From assembly GCA_033344795.1 (NCBI GenBank), contig JAWPMS010000001.1, forward strand, positions 1,922,001-1,986,000: a stretch of DNA of 64,000 nt, given 5' to 3'. This document shows positions 33,962-42,100 of this stretch, piece after piece. The stretch's first letter is position 1. Every line of letters begins with the position of its first letter. The notes below the pieces were generated by a model that had not been told where the DNA came from, made no database searches, and saw only the letters and a program-made list of their open reading frames with translations. Made by a program: the position numbers and the translations under genes. This DNA comes from SHLQ01 sp033344795 (GTDB lineage Bacteria; Actinomycetota; Acidimicrobiia; Acidimicrobiales; SHLQ01).

Positions 33962-35165
33962 GCTTGTGGACAGCGGGGTCCGCGAACACTTGGCGTCGTT
34001 CCCGCGAATTGCTCTGACGACGTACTCGGTGAAGCCACGCGGGGGTGTCGTGCACACTCTGGAGTTGGCCGAGGCGCTCTTCGAACTGGGCGTCGACGTC
34101 ACCGTGATTGCGATGGGGGACCCTGACGTCGGGTTCTTTCGTGAGGTCGGAGTGCCTACCCACATCGTGCGGGCGCCCGAGGGCGGCGAGACGCTGGATG
34201 AACGGGTCCCTCTGTGGATCGCTGCCATGACGGATGGGCTTGATTCGATGCGTGGTGACTTCGACATCGTGCATAGTCAGGACTGCATCTCAGCTCGCGC
34301 TGCGGCACGCGTTCGAGACAATCAGATCAGTTGCGGCGAATCCTCGTTCGAGTTGATCCGCACGGTGCACCACGTCGATGACTTCACGACCCAGTCGCTG
34401 ATGGACTGCCAACGACAGGCGATTCTTGAACCCGATCGCGTGTTGGTTGTGAGTCAGATCTGGAAACGCCTCCTGCAAGCCGACTACGGCGTCGATGCCG
34501 AGGTCGTGGCGAATGGTGTGCGCGCAGAACGTTTTGCCCGTCCGATCACAACTGAACGGCGCGCCGAGCTTCGCTCGCGGGTGGGAGCGACAGACCGCTT
34601 CCTGTTTCTCACCATCGGTGGCATCGAACCCCGGAAGGGTTCGACGTTCTTGGTCGATGCACTTGGTCGACACATCGCCTCCGGCAACGAGGCTGTCCTT
34701 GCGGTCATCGGCGGGCACTCCTTCCAGGACTACCGGCCGTATCGCGAGAGTGTGTTCGCCTCACTCGCCGACCACGGAGTGCAGCAGGACCGAGACCTGC
34801 ATCTTCTCGGCACGATCGACGACGACGAGCTTCCCGATTGGTTTCAAGCTGCTGACGCCTTCGTCTTCCCGTCGCTGAAAGAGGGATGGGGTTTGGTGGT
34901 GCTCGAAGCGATGGGGGCGGGTCTACCTGTGCTCACTTCGGACATTGAAGTGTTCCACGAGTTTCTCGAACCCGGTGTCAACGCCCTGATGACATCGGTT
35001 GGCGACGCGGCATCGATCGCCGAGGGCATGTCGGCACTGCAGAACGATCAAGAGCTCGCGTCGAGGCTGGCCTCACATGGTGAAGCGGTCGCTGCTCAGT
35101 ACTCGTGGGGCGCCTCTGCTCGGCAACATCTGGCGCTCTATCAGGCTGGAGTCAGGGCGCTCTGA
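33951..35165 (+). CDS. MSMEG_0565-type glycosyltransferase (Nit1C)
   Basis: A 404-residue GT4-type glycosyltransferase. RIALTTYSVKPRGGVVHTLELAEALFELG at the N-terminus and EGWGLVVLEAMGAGLPVLTSDIEVFHEFLEPG near residue 315 are the acceptor and nucleotide-sugar regions. The family occurs in Nit1C clusters, where its acceptor is unknown; a glycosylated intermediate has not been shown. The likely GTG start overlaps the fdrA end, though TTG at 33942 is possible. Its end overlaps the convergent cbtA gene by 25 nt. Confidence 0.86.
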   Translation: MTSELVDSGVREHLASFPRIALTTYSVKPRGGVVHTLELAEALFELGVDVTVIAMGDPDVGFFREVGVPTHIVRAPEGGETLDERVPLWIAAMTDGLDSMRGDFDIVHSQDCISARAAARVRDNQISCGESSFELIRTVHHVDDFTTQSLMDCQRQAILEPDRVLVVSQIWKRLLQADYGVDAEVVANGVRAERFARPITTERRAELRSRVGATDRFLFLTIGGIEPRKGSTFLVDALGRHIASGNEAVLAVIGGHSFQDYRPYRESVFASLADHGVQQDRDLHLLGTIDDDELPDWFQAADAFVFPSLKEGWGLVVLEAMGAGLPVLTSDIEVFHEFLEPGVNALMTSVGDAASIAEGMSALQNDQELASRLASHGEAVAAQYSWGASARQHLALYQAGVRAL

Positions 35166-35872
35166 GGAAGCAGTCGGGATTGTGCCTGTCGAGTGAGCAG
35201 TGTGCCCATCGTGAGTGACATCACGGCCCAGGTCGTGGCCAGTCCGCCCAGGGATGCCAACCGAAAGTCCCACACGAGATCTGCGGGTGCGTCGATCTGA
35301 TCGAACCCACCCGGGAGTGCGAGGAAGATGACTGCGAGACCTAGTGCGTAGAGCGTCGTTCCCAACCACGCGCGAGTAAGTGCTGGACGTTCGACACGAT
35401 GTATGAAGCTCCAGACGCCGTTCGCCAATGCAATCGAGAGTCCGAGGAGCGCAAAGTAGTAAATCGTTCGTTCATTGATCGTTTCTGGATCGCCAACCGC
35501 AGGCGGATTGGCTGGATATTTTAGGAACGGCACGACCACGATCACGATGAAACCGATAGCCCCGAGGCGGATCGCAGCGTGGATGGGAGCGACGTGACCG
35601 AGCTTGGGCGCCATCGCCGCAAGCGTGATGGCAAAGATCACCCCGAGGGCAATGCCGAAGATGATCAGGCCGATCGCCCCCCCGATCTCTTGTACGCCTT
35701 GGCTGAACAGGGCCTCGTGTGTGTGCCCCGCGCCCTCGGTTTCGTGTGCGAGAGCTTCCTCGTAGTCGAGCGCGGCGTTGATCGGGCCGCGACCGATGAC
35801 GAGCATGTACACCGCGAGGGCGAGTCCTCCGGCAAGTCCGGCCAATACGCCGTTCAGAAGAACGCGCTTCAT
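35141..35872 (-). CDS. cbtA: CbtA family cobalt transporter subunit
   Basis: A 243-residue membrane protein with about five hydrophobic segments (GVLAGLAGGLALAVYMLV; EIGGAIGLIIFGIALGVIFAITLAAM; IGFIVIVVVPFLKYPANPP; FALLGLSIALANGVWSF; LYALGLAVIFLALPGGF). The YPANPPAVG motif and a His-containing loop (ETEGAGHTHEAL) are CbtA features. CbtAB is a predicted cobalt uptake system usually under B12 control; here it most plausibly feeds the cobalt nitrile hydratase at the other end of the island. ATG at 35872, 31 nt after cbtB. Confidence 0.9.
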   Translation of the reverse strand: MKRVLLNGVLAGLAGGLALAVYMLVIGRGPINAALDYEEALAHETEGAGHTHEALFSQGVQEIGGAIGLIIFGIALGVIFAITLAAMAPKLGHVAPIHAAIRLGAIGFIVIVVVPFLKYPANPPAVGDPETINERTIYYFALLGLSIALANGVWSFIHRVERPALTRAWLGTTLYALGLAVIFLALPGGFDQIDAPADLVWDFRLASLGGLATTWAVMSLTMGTLLTRQAQSRLLPQSALTPA

Positions 35873-35903
35873 GTTCTCGACTGCGCCCGAAGGAGGTGGA
35901 CGA

Positions 35904-36113
35904 TCAGTGGCATGGAACAGCGCCGAAATGGCGGCCGTTGTGGAAGAACTCGTGGAGCGTGTTCGCCGTGGCGCCGAGGAGCGCTCCGTTCTCGAGTGTG
36001 ACCATGTAGATCGCAAACACAGCGAAAGCAACGACGAGCCACGCCCAGGCGGGCACCTCGATGGGTGCGAGTGCTTCGGTTGTGGACATCGGGGCGGGCG
36101 ATGAGGAGATCAT
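35904..36113 (-). CDS. cbtB: CbtB cobalt transporter subunit
   Basis: A protein of 69 residues (61 if the second Met at 36089 is used). One transmembrane helix (AWAWLVVAFAVFAIYMVTL) and a C-terminal metal-binding end HEFFHNGRHFGAVPCH, diagnostic of CbtB. No clear ribosome site precedes either Met. It forms the cobalt transporter with CbtA. The upstream region carries the same 17-bp motif as the nitrile hydratase promoter. The region lacks space for a B12 riboswitch, so control by another regulator is likely. Confidence 0.9.
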   Translation of the reverse strand: MISSSPAPMSTTEALAPIEVPAWAWLVVAFAVFAIYMVTLENGALLGATANTLHEFFHNGRHFGAVPCH

Positions 36114-36130
36114 TCCTTTAGTGTTTCATA

Positions 36131-36147
36131 CGTGTCGCATAGTTGAC
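36131..36147 (+). promoter_or_regulatory. CGTGTCGCATAGTTGAC motif upstream of cbtB
   Basis: This 17-bp element matches the one at 15492-15508 (read on the minus strand there) in 14 of 17 positions, counting by eye. It lies between cbtB (minus) and the DUF1971 gene (plus). Confidence 0.45.
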
Positions 36148-36199
36148 AAACAAAACTGAGCGAATCTCGTGCACACCAGTCATCGCGTACGGTGGACGG

Positions 36200-36475
36200 G
36201 TGGCCGAAGCCAAACTTCCCGAAGGTGCGACACCATCGCGTGCGACCCCGACGTTCACGCAGCAGTCCGTTCCTCCGGGACTTCGTGCGGCACACCAGAC
36301 GTCGGTGTGGGCCGAGCTCGTGGTCGCGTCCGGATCGGTGGTGTTCGTCGACGAGGAGTCGGGCGATCGGTCGCTCGTCGTTGCTGGCAAAAGGCAGGTC
36401 ATCGCGCCGAGACAGCCACATCATGTCGAGCCGGATTCGGCTGCAGAATTCTTCGTGCAGTTCTACGCATCTTGA
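36200..36475 (+). CDS. DUF1971 (TehB N-terminal-like) cupin protein
   Basis: A 91-residue protein with the DUF1971 pattern: KLPEGATPSRATPTFTQQSVPPGLRAAHQTSVWAELVVASGSVVFVDEESG ... IAPRQPHHVEPDSAAEFFVQF. The fold is a small cupin with a His-containing PHHVEP strand. Members are found alone or fused to tellurite-resistance TehB methyltransferase; the biochemical role is unclear. A GTG start at 36200 gives the usual length. Its stop overlaps the TTG start of the next gene. Confidence 0.8.
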   Translation: MAEAKLPEGATPSRATPTFTQQSVPPGLRAAHQTSVWAELVVASGSVVFVDEESGDRSLVVAGKRQVIAPRQPHHVEPDSAAEFFVQFYAS

Positions 36476-37500
36476 CCCCACGACTTCGAACCCTTCTCGC
36501 CGCGGCCTTCGCGGCACTGGCCCTCACCGGGTGCGCAGACGACCTCGAGGTCGCCGACCGTCGCGCCGGGCCCCTTGTCGCAGAGGTCGTGGTCGAAGGG
36601 TTCGAATTCCCGACCCAGCTCTTCATCGGGGCCGAACATTGGTATCTGGCGCAACTCTCCGGTGCGGAGAACGATGCGACCGGCACGGTTGTGCGCATCG
36701 ATCCGAATGACGTGTCGGCCGAACCCGAGCTGGTGCTCGAGGGGCTCGACAAACCAACGGGCGTGGCGGTCTTTGCCGATGAGTTGTGGGTCATGGAGCG
36801 TCGACGATTGACCCGCGGTCCGCTCGACGGCAGCACGCGCGAGGTGGTGGTCGACGAGATGGCCTTCAACGGGCGCTCCCAGGGAACGCTCACCGTCGAT
36901 GGGGAGAGACTGTTGTTCAACACATCGGGTTCGCTACGAAGCATCGAGGACTCGAACTCATCGCCGATGAACTCTTCAGGAGTGCTGTGGTCGGTCGATG
37001 CCTCGGGGACGATCGCTCCGGTCGCCAGCGGGTTCAAACATGCGTATGCCCACGCGCGCGGCGCCGACGGCACACTCTGGAGCACGGAGATGACCGATGG
37101 AACCTTCGATGGCTCGCCGGCAGAGGATGAGGTCGTCGCCGTGGTCGAAGGTCGAGATCATGGCTGGCCGAGGTGTGTTGGAAACAACCGGCCGGTCGTC
37201 GAACGCGATGCAAACGAGGCAACCTGTGCTGTTGTTCCAGAATCGCAGGCGCTCTTCGACGCGGGTGCAACCCCGACGTCCATCGTCGTGGCCCCATGGA
37301 ACGATCACGAGCTGCTGGTGTCTCTGTGGAACCGCGGTGAGATCGTCTCGGTCCCGATCGAGCCCCAACTCACACCTGCTGCAGGAGCCGTGATCTACGC
37401 GGGGATCGAACGGCCACAACACCTCACCCTCGATGGTGATCGGCTCCTCCTGGTGGATTTTCTGGGCGGCCGGATCGTGGAGCTCGCGAGGGCCACCTAA
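36472..37500 (+). CDS. PQQ-type sugar-dehydrogenase-like lipoprotein
   Basis: A 342-residue exported beta-propeller. The N-terminus is a lipoprotein signal (LLAAAFAALALTGC). Repeats such as TGTVVRIDPNDVSAEPELVLEGLDKPTGVAVFADELWV, GSLRSIEDSNSSPMNSSGVLWSVDASG and GFKHAYAHARGADGTLWSTEMTDG resemble the soluble glucose/sorbosone dehydrogenase fold. The usual PQQ-binding set cannot be confirmed by eye, so it may only bind ligand. Start chosen as TTG at 36472, overlapping the previous stop (TTGA), because it places the signal peptide correctly. Confidence 0.75.
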   Translation: MTPRLRTLLAAAFAALALTGCADDLEVADRRAGPLVAEVVVEGFEFPTQLFIGAEHWYLAQLSGAENDATGTVVRIDPNDVSAEPELVLEGLDKPTGVAVFADELWVMERRRLTRGPLDGSTREVVVDEMAFNGRSQGTLTVDGERLLFNTSGSLRSIEDSNSSPMNSSGVLWSVDASGTIAPVASGFKHAYAHARGADGTLWSTEMTDGTFDGSPAEDEVVAVVEGRDHGWPRCVGNNRPVVERDANEATCAVVPESQALFDAGATPTSIVVAPWNDHELLVSLWNRGEIVSVPIEPQLTPAAGAVIYAGIERPQHLTLDGDRLLLVDFLGGRIVELARAT

Positions 37501-38126
37501 GAACGTCGAGGACTGCCTCGAAAGATGCCGAGTTCGCGCCCCTCTGTGGGAATCCGTTCCTCGAGATCAAGGTGCAAGCCAGCGTCGACCAGCATGTCGA
37601 TCGAGTCCGTGGGAAAGGCGAGGAGAAGGGAGTCCGCCACATCCCGCCATCCCTCAGCGAGGCGCCACAACATGTCGGGGGAGCGAAGTGTCGGCCGACG
37701 GGCAATGCCAATTTCATAGGGAGGGTTCGTGACCATGAGGTCGAACCGCTCGTTCGAGACGGCCGAGAAGAGGTCGCCGCATCGAACCTCGACAGCCGAG
37801 TCTTCGAGGTTGCGCGAGGCGCAGGCAGCGGCCTTGGCATCGACGTCGGTGGCCACGACCACCGCAGCAGTTCGGCTGATCGCATGCGCGAGCAACCCAC
37901 ATCCGGTGCCCACGTCGACCACTCGTTGATCGGTGAAGTCCTGGCCGAGCAGCCAGCGGGCAAACACCATTCCGGAGACGTGTGCGACGGGGTCGAAGAC
38001 CCCTGGGTCGACGTCAAAAAGAACCTCTTCGAAGGCAAACGTGGTTGATCTCGGTGAAAAGAATGGGGCGATTCGGTCGACCGTAGCAGGCGCGAGATGC
38101 GTGAATTCTCGCCGTATTCGAGGCAT
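37497..38126 (-). CDS. SAM-dependent methyltransferase (MTS/HemK-like)
   Basis: A 209-residue class I methyltransferase: VVDVGTGCGLLAHAISRT (SAM site), VVATDVDAKAAACASRN and the catalytic NPPYEIG motif of N-methyltransferases that act on nucleobase or glutamine nitrogens. It is shorter than RsmC or HemK and lacks an obvious substrate domain. The ATG at 38126 precedes MPRIRREFTHLAP. It overlaps the end of the lipoprotein gene by 4 nt in convergent orientation. Substrate unknown. Confidence 0.83.
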   Translation of the reverse strand: MPRIRREFTHLAPATVDRIAPFFSPRSTTFAFEEVLFDVDPGVFDPVAHVSGMVFARWLLGQDFTDQRVVDVGTGCGLLAHAISRTAAVVVATDVDAKAAACASRNLEDSAVEVRCGDLFSAVSNERFDLMVTNPPYEIGIARRPTLRSPDMLWRLAEGWRDVADSLLLAFPTDSIDMLVDAGLHLDLEERIPTEGRELGIFRGSPRRS

Positions 38127-38240
38127 TTGTACGGACAGTTCACCCAGCGTTTTGTTGGAGGACGAGTAGTCGGAGCCCGTTTGCCCTAGAGTTGTTGGTG
38201 GGTAGACCAAAAGGCCAACCCCGATAGAAAGCAAAGTCAC

Positions 38241-38438
38241 ATGCAAGGAACAGTAAAGTTTTTCAATTCCGAGAAGGGCTTCGGCTTCATCTCACGCGAG
38301 GGCGCCGATGACGTCTTCGTGCACTACTCAAACATTCAAGGCGAGGGCTACAAGTCACTCGACGAGGGTCAGCTCGTCGAATTTGATGTAGCTCCTGGTC
38401 GCAAGGGCGAAGAAGCCCAGAACGTCCGAGCCATCTGA
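38241..38438 (+). CDS. cspA: Cold shock protein (CspA family)
   Basis: A 65-residue OB-fold protein. RNP1 KGFGFIS and RNP2 VFVHYSNI are present, as are the N-terminal MQGTVKFFNSEKG and the ALL-type ending GRKGEEAQNVRAI. It binds single-stranded RNA and DNA. Monocistronic, with a strong terminator 22 nt past the stop. Confidence 0.97.
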   Translation: MQGTVKFFNSEKGFGFISREGADDVFVHYSNIQGEGYKSLDEGQLVEFDVAPGRKGEEAQNVRAI

Positions 38439-38460
38439 GCAACTAACGTTCTCTGGGAGA

Positions 38461-38487
38461 CCGCCGGCCTTCGGGTCGGCGGTTTTT
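38461..38487 (+). terminator. Rho-independent terminator of cspA
   Basis: A 9-bp GC stem (one G-U pair) closed by a UUCG tetraloop and followed by five T. Confidence 0.93.
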
Positions 38488-38592
38488 CTCGTTTTGGCGG
38501 CACGTGTCACAGGCCGCGGGTAATTTGGTTCTTGCACCACATAACATCCGTTTGTCATTGTGGTGTGCGGAGCGAAAAGTGAAGGAGGCGTC

Positions 38593-39372
38593 GTGGCGGT
38601 TACGACACCGTGCGAGACCAAAGGGAGTCGTCGGGATTTCAACCCGCGCGGCTTAGCCCTCCAGGTCGCGATTCTTGGCGGAGCGCTGGCCCTCTACCTC
38701 ACCACGCGTCGGCTCACGATGGGCAATGCGCTCGATGCGGCGAACAACGCGCGAGACATTCTCCACATCGAGGCGTTCCTCGGGCTCGATGTCGAACACG
38801 AGCTTCAGAGGCTCATTCTCGATTCGCCATCCGTGGTCACACTGATGAACTGGATCTACGTGTGGGGACACTGGCCGGTTCTTGCTGCCACGGCGGTGTG
38901 GCTCTTCACCCGTCATCGCCACGCGTTCAACCTCTTTCGCAACGCGCTCATCATCTCGGGTCTCCTCGGACTCGTGGTATTCGCCGTCTTTCCCGTCATG
39001 CCGCCACGACTTCTCGGCATGGGCATGGTCGACACGGTTGCGCGCTGGTCGAGCAGTTATCACATTCTGCAGCCACCCTCGCTTGTCAATCAGTACGCAG
39101 CCGTACCGAGCTTCCACGTTGGCTGGAACGTGTTGGTGGTCTTTGCCGTGTTCCGGGCGATTCCACACTCGGACTATCGCTACCTCGCGGTCGTGGGACC
39201 AGTCGCCATGGTCTCGTCGGTGGTGCTGACGGGCAACCACTTCGTGCTCGACGCCGTTGCGGGCGTCGCGCTCGTCGCGCTTGCCTGGAAGATCGCCGAT
39301 CGCATCGAGCGTCGCCGTTGCTCGACAGATTCCCAAGACAGCGACGCATCCGTCAGCGAAGTCTCTCGCTGA
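38593..39372 (+). CDS. PAP2-superfamily membrane protein (inositolphosphotransferase-like)
   Basis: A 259-residue protein with about six membrane segments. The active-site motifs are PSFHVGWN (the catalytic His) and TGNHFVLDAVAG (second His and Asp), as in PAP2_3 / Aur1-like enzymes that move phosphoinositol or phosphate between lipids. The first loop ARDILHIEAFLGLDVEHELQ is common to actinobacterial members. GTG at 38593 has AAGGAGG 5 nt upstream. Likely a membrane-lipid phosphatase or transferase; substrate not predictable. Confidence 0.87.
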   Translation: MAVTTPCETKGSRRDFNPRGLALQVAILGGALALYLTTRRLTMGNALDAANNARDILHIEAFLGLDVEHELQRLILDSPSVVTLMNWIYVWGHWPVLAATAVWLFTRHRHAFNLFRNALIISGLLGLVVFAVFPVMPPRLLGMGMVDTVARWSSSYHILQPPSLVNQYAAVPSFHVGWNVLVVFAVFRAIPHSDYRYLAVVGPVAMVSSVVLTGNHFVLDAVAGVALVALAWKIADRIERRRCSTDSQDSDASVSEVSR

Positions 39373-39382
39373 CGAAGCTCCG

Positions 39383-40657
39383 TCATGGCCTTGTCGCGGC
39401 CGATCTCTCGTCGAGAATCGACTCGTCGACGACTGGTCCGGTCTTGACTCGTGCAAAGATCCCAAGCGCTGCGGCCGAAGCCACGCCGATATTCATGAGC
39501 GTCGCGAGCGACGTGGCCTCGACGAGCCGGCCACCGATCAGGTTGGCGATTGGTACCACACCTCCGAACGACAAAACCCATATCGCCGCGACCCTGCCTC
39601 GGATCGTCGAGTCGACGTGTTCTTGCCACATGGTTGCGAACACCGTCGGGAGCGTGAAGTAACAAAGCGCGACGAGGAAGATCGCGATGTAGGCAAAGTT
39701 GATGTCGTTGAGTTGGCTGAGCCAAGCGAGGCTTCCGGCGAAGCCGAGCAGGGCGGCACGGATGATGTAGTCCTTGCGGTAGCGCAGCAAGACCGTGCCG
39801 ACGAGGATGGCTCCGAGTAGTGCGCCGAGCCCAAAGACGGCATAGAACCACCCGTATTGAGTGCTCTTGCTGTCGATCCCCAGGTTCACTTCCGCGATTG
39901 CGGGGAGTTGTCCGATGAAGGGCAGACACAACAAGGCAAAGATCGCCATGAGCAGGATTGGTCGACCGACCTGGGGGGCCCTGCGCACAATGCGGAAGCC
40001 ACCAAAGACGCGATCGGCCCACGACGATGCTGTCGAGGCCGTCGATTTCGGGAGCTGCATACGCCACAACACCGCGATCACGACCGTGTACGTGAGTGCA
40101 TTGATCGCAAAGACTTCAGCGAAGCCGAACGAACTTGCGAGCACGCCGCCGATCGACGGCCCCACGACTCGAGCGCCGTTCACCTGAACAGAGTTCAGGG
40201 CAATGGCCGGTTGCAGGTTCTCCTCACCGGCAACGAGCGGAAGTATCGACGTGAAGGCCGGCGCGTACATGCCTTGGCCGAGCCCGATGATGAAGACCAG
40301 AAGGAGCAGCATGCCCTCGCCGATCTCTCCGTCGATCAACATCGCTGCCAGAACGAAGGTCCACACCATCTGCCAGGCTTGCGTCGAGAGAAGAAGGGTT
40401 CGCCGATTGGCGGTGTCGGCCAACGAGCCGCCGATCAAGCTCAAGAACCCGAGCGGAGCGAGTTGAGCGAAGATGATGTAGCCGAGGAATGCGCTCGATT
40501 CGGTGAGTTCCCACCCAAGGATTCCCAAGGCGGCGAACTGCATCCACCGACCAGAGTTCGATGCAAACGACGCGAGAAACAGATTGCGAAACGAAGGGAC
40601 GGCGAGCGCGCTTCGAGCGGTTCCTTGGGGCCTTTCCGTGTCAACCATCGAGATCAC
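39383..40657 (-). CDS. MFS transporter (EntS/MFS_3 type)
   Basis: A 424-residue protein with about 12 hydrophobic segments. It begins FRNLFLASFASNSGRWMQFAALG and has LADTANRRTLLLSTQ in the loop after helix 2, as in EntS-type exporters. Such carriers expel siderophores or macrolides, or import small molecules; the substrate is unknown. GTG at 40657 or ATG at 40648 is the start. It lies between the lipid-enzyme gene and the molybdenum hydroxylase operon. Confidence 0.9.
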   Translation of the reverse strand: MISMVDTERPQGTARSALAVPSFRNLFLASFASNSGRWMQFAALGILGWELTESSAFLGYIIFAQLAPLGFLSLIGGSLADTANRRTLLLSTQAWQMVWTFVLAAMLIDGEIGEGMLLLLVFIIGLGQGMYAPAFTSILPLVAGEENLQPAIALNSVQVNGARVVGPSIGGVLASSFGFAEVFAINALTYTVVIAVLWRMQLPKSTASTASSWADRVFGGFRIVRRAPQVGRPILLMAIFALLCLPFIGQLPAIAEVNLGIDSKSTQYGWFYAVFGLGALLGAILVGTVLLRYRKDYIIRAALLGFAGSLAWLSQLNDINFAYIAIFLVALCYFTLPTVFATMWQEHVDSTIRGRVAAIWVLSFGGVVPIANLIGGRLVEATSLATLMNIGVASAAALGIFARVKTGPVVDESILDERSAATRP

Positions 40658-40718
40658 CGTACGAGGCGGTCACCGCTACCAAGGGGTGCTGTGACCGATT
40701 CCCAACGGTGCGGAGTCT

Positions 40719-41207
40719 TCAGCCGCGGGTATTGATCTCCACCGCAGTCGCGTCGACCGCATCGAGAATCCGTGCGTAGCCGGTGCACCGACAGAGATTG
40801 CCCGACAGCCCAATTTTGATCTCTTCGACCGACGGATCTGGCGTTCTCTCGAGCAGCGCGTGCGCCGACATCAACATGCCCGGGGTGCAGAAGCCGCACT
40901 GCACACCACCGGTCGCAAGGATGTTCCTCTGCAGGGGGTGCATGTCGTCGCCCTGTGCGAGTCCTTCGACGGTGCTGATCTCGCGTCCTTGGGCCTGCAC
41001 CGCCAAATATGAACACGAGTTGATGGGTTGTCCGTCGAGGAGCACCATGCAGGCGCCGCACTCACAGTCATCGCATCCCTCTTTTGTGCCGGTGAGGCCG
41101 AGCTCGTTACGCAACACGCCCGACAGGTTTCGACTCGTCTCGACGGCCACGGCGTACGGAACGCCATTCACGGTGAGTTCGATCTGGTTCGTGGTGATCT
41201 CGTTCAT
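40719..41207 (-). CDS. Molybdenum hydroxylase small subunit, [2Fe-2S] type
   Basis: A 162-residue iron-sulfur subunit. N-terminal ferredoxin cluster: Cys45, Cys50, Cys53 and Cys65 (EGCDDCECGACMVLLDG), with an extra Cys48. The second cluster is QCGFCTPGMLM and LCRCTGY. In this xanthine-dehydrogenase family it passes electrons from the Mo site to FAD. Its start overlaps the FAD-subunit stop by 4 nt. Together with the two upstream genes it forms the usual L-M-S enzyme. Confidence 0.95.
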   Translation of the reverse strand: MNEITTNQIELTVNGVPYAVAVETSRNLSGVLRNELGLTGTKEGCDDCECGACMVLLDGQPINSCSYLAVQAQGREISTVEGLAQGDDMHPLQRNILATGGVQCGFCTPGMLMSAHALLERTPDPSVEEIKIGLSGNLCRCTGYARILDAVDATAVEINTRG

Positions 41208-42100
41208 GACGCAGCTCCTACTCCGAGGGCCCGGTTCACCGGGACGGCAATGACTTCACCTCGAGCTCGACGGATGGCGGCATCGGCTGCGCGGCGCGCC
41301 ATCACACCAACGGTGTGTCGGCGATACCGATCGCTGGCTCGCAGATCGCTGATCGGCACGGCTTGCTCGGATGCCGCCGCAGCTATCGCATCCAACAGGT
41401 CATCGTCTGCGGCTGAGCCTTCCAAGGCGTCGAGTCCGGTCACCTCGATGATCGTCGGAGCTACTGCGGTGAGTGCCACGCGAACCGACGACACGTTGTC
41501 ACCGTCAAGCTCAACTGCAGCTGCGGCGCCCACGATCGCGATCTCCATCGCTCGCCGATATTCGAGTCGGACGTAGGCAGAGCCCGACGATGCAGCTGGA
41601 TTGGGGAGCACGAGTGCCGTGCAGAGCTCAGTCGGTGCCGCGCTCGTCTCACCAGGCGCAATCCAGAGTTCGTCCAATGAGACGGTGCGAGACCCGGAGC
41701 TGGTCGTGAGTTCAGCCATCGCTCCGAGCACGACGAGGGGAGCGCCGGTATCCATGGCGGGAGATCCGTTCATGACGTTCCCGCCGATCGTCCCCACGTT
41801 TCGCGTCGAAGGTGATCCGACCAGTGCGGCTGCATCGGCGATGGCGGTGAAATCTTCGACGACGATGTCGTCGATCATCAATCGGGAGTGCGTGACCCCA
41901 GCCCCGATGGAGGTTGATTCGGCGCCGCGCGTGATCGTGGCGAGTTCGGAGATGCGGTCGATGGCGATCAATCGACTCGGTAGTGAACCCTTGCCCTGTC
42001 GTGATCCAACGACCAGGTCCGTGCCACCCGCGATCGGGCGAGCCCCTTCGGCAAGCGCGTTGAGTGCGTCGTCTAGCGAGTGCGCGATGGAGAAGGTCAT
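41204..42100 (-). CDS. Molybdenum hydroxylase FAD subunit
   Basis: A 298-residue subunit of the CO-dehydrogenase/xanthine-dehydrogenase medium type. It has RPIAGGTDLVVGSRQGKG, RNVGTIGGNVMNGSPAMDT (FAD binding) and the C-terminal CO-dehydrogenase flavoprotein domain. The ATG at 42100 overlaps the Mo-subunit stop; the longer open frame upstream is read-through of the Mo-subunit gene. Confidence 0.93.
   Translation of the reverse strand: MTFSIAHSLDDALNALAEGARPIAGGTDLVVGSRQGKGSLPSRLIAIDRISELATITRGAESTSIGAGVTHSRLMIDDIVVEDFTAIADAAALVGSPSTRNVGTIGGNVMNGSPAMDTGAPLVVLGAMAELTTSSGSRTVSLDELWIAPGETSAAPTELCTALVLPNPAASSGSAYVRLEYRRAMEIAIVGAAAAVELDGDNVSSVRVALTAVAPTIIEVTGLDALEGSAADDDLLDAIAAAASEQAVPISDLRASDRYRRHTVGVMARRAADAAIRRARGEVIAVPVNRALGVGAAS

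Noticed and set aside
36114..36199. Cobalamin riboswitch before cbtB
   Set aside because: The gap is too short and shows no B12-box-like sequence.
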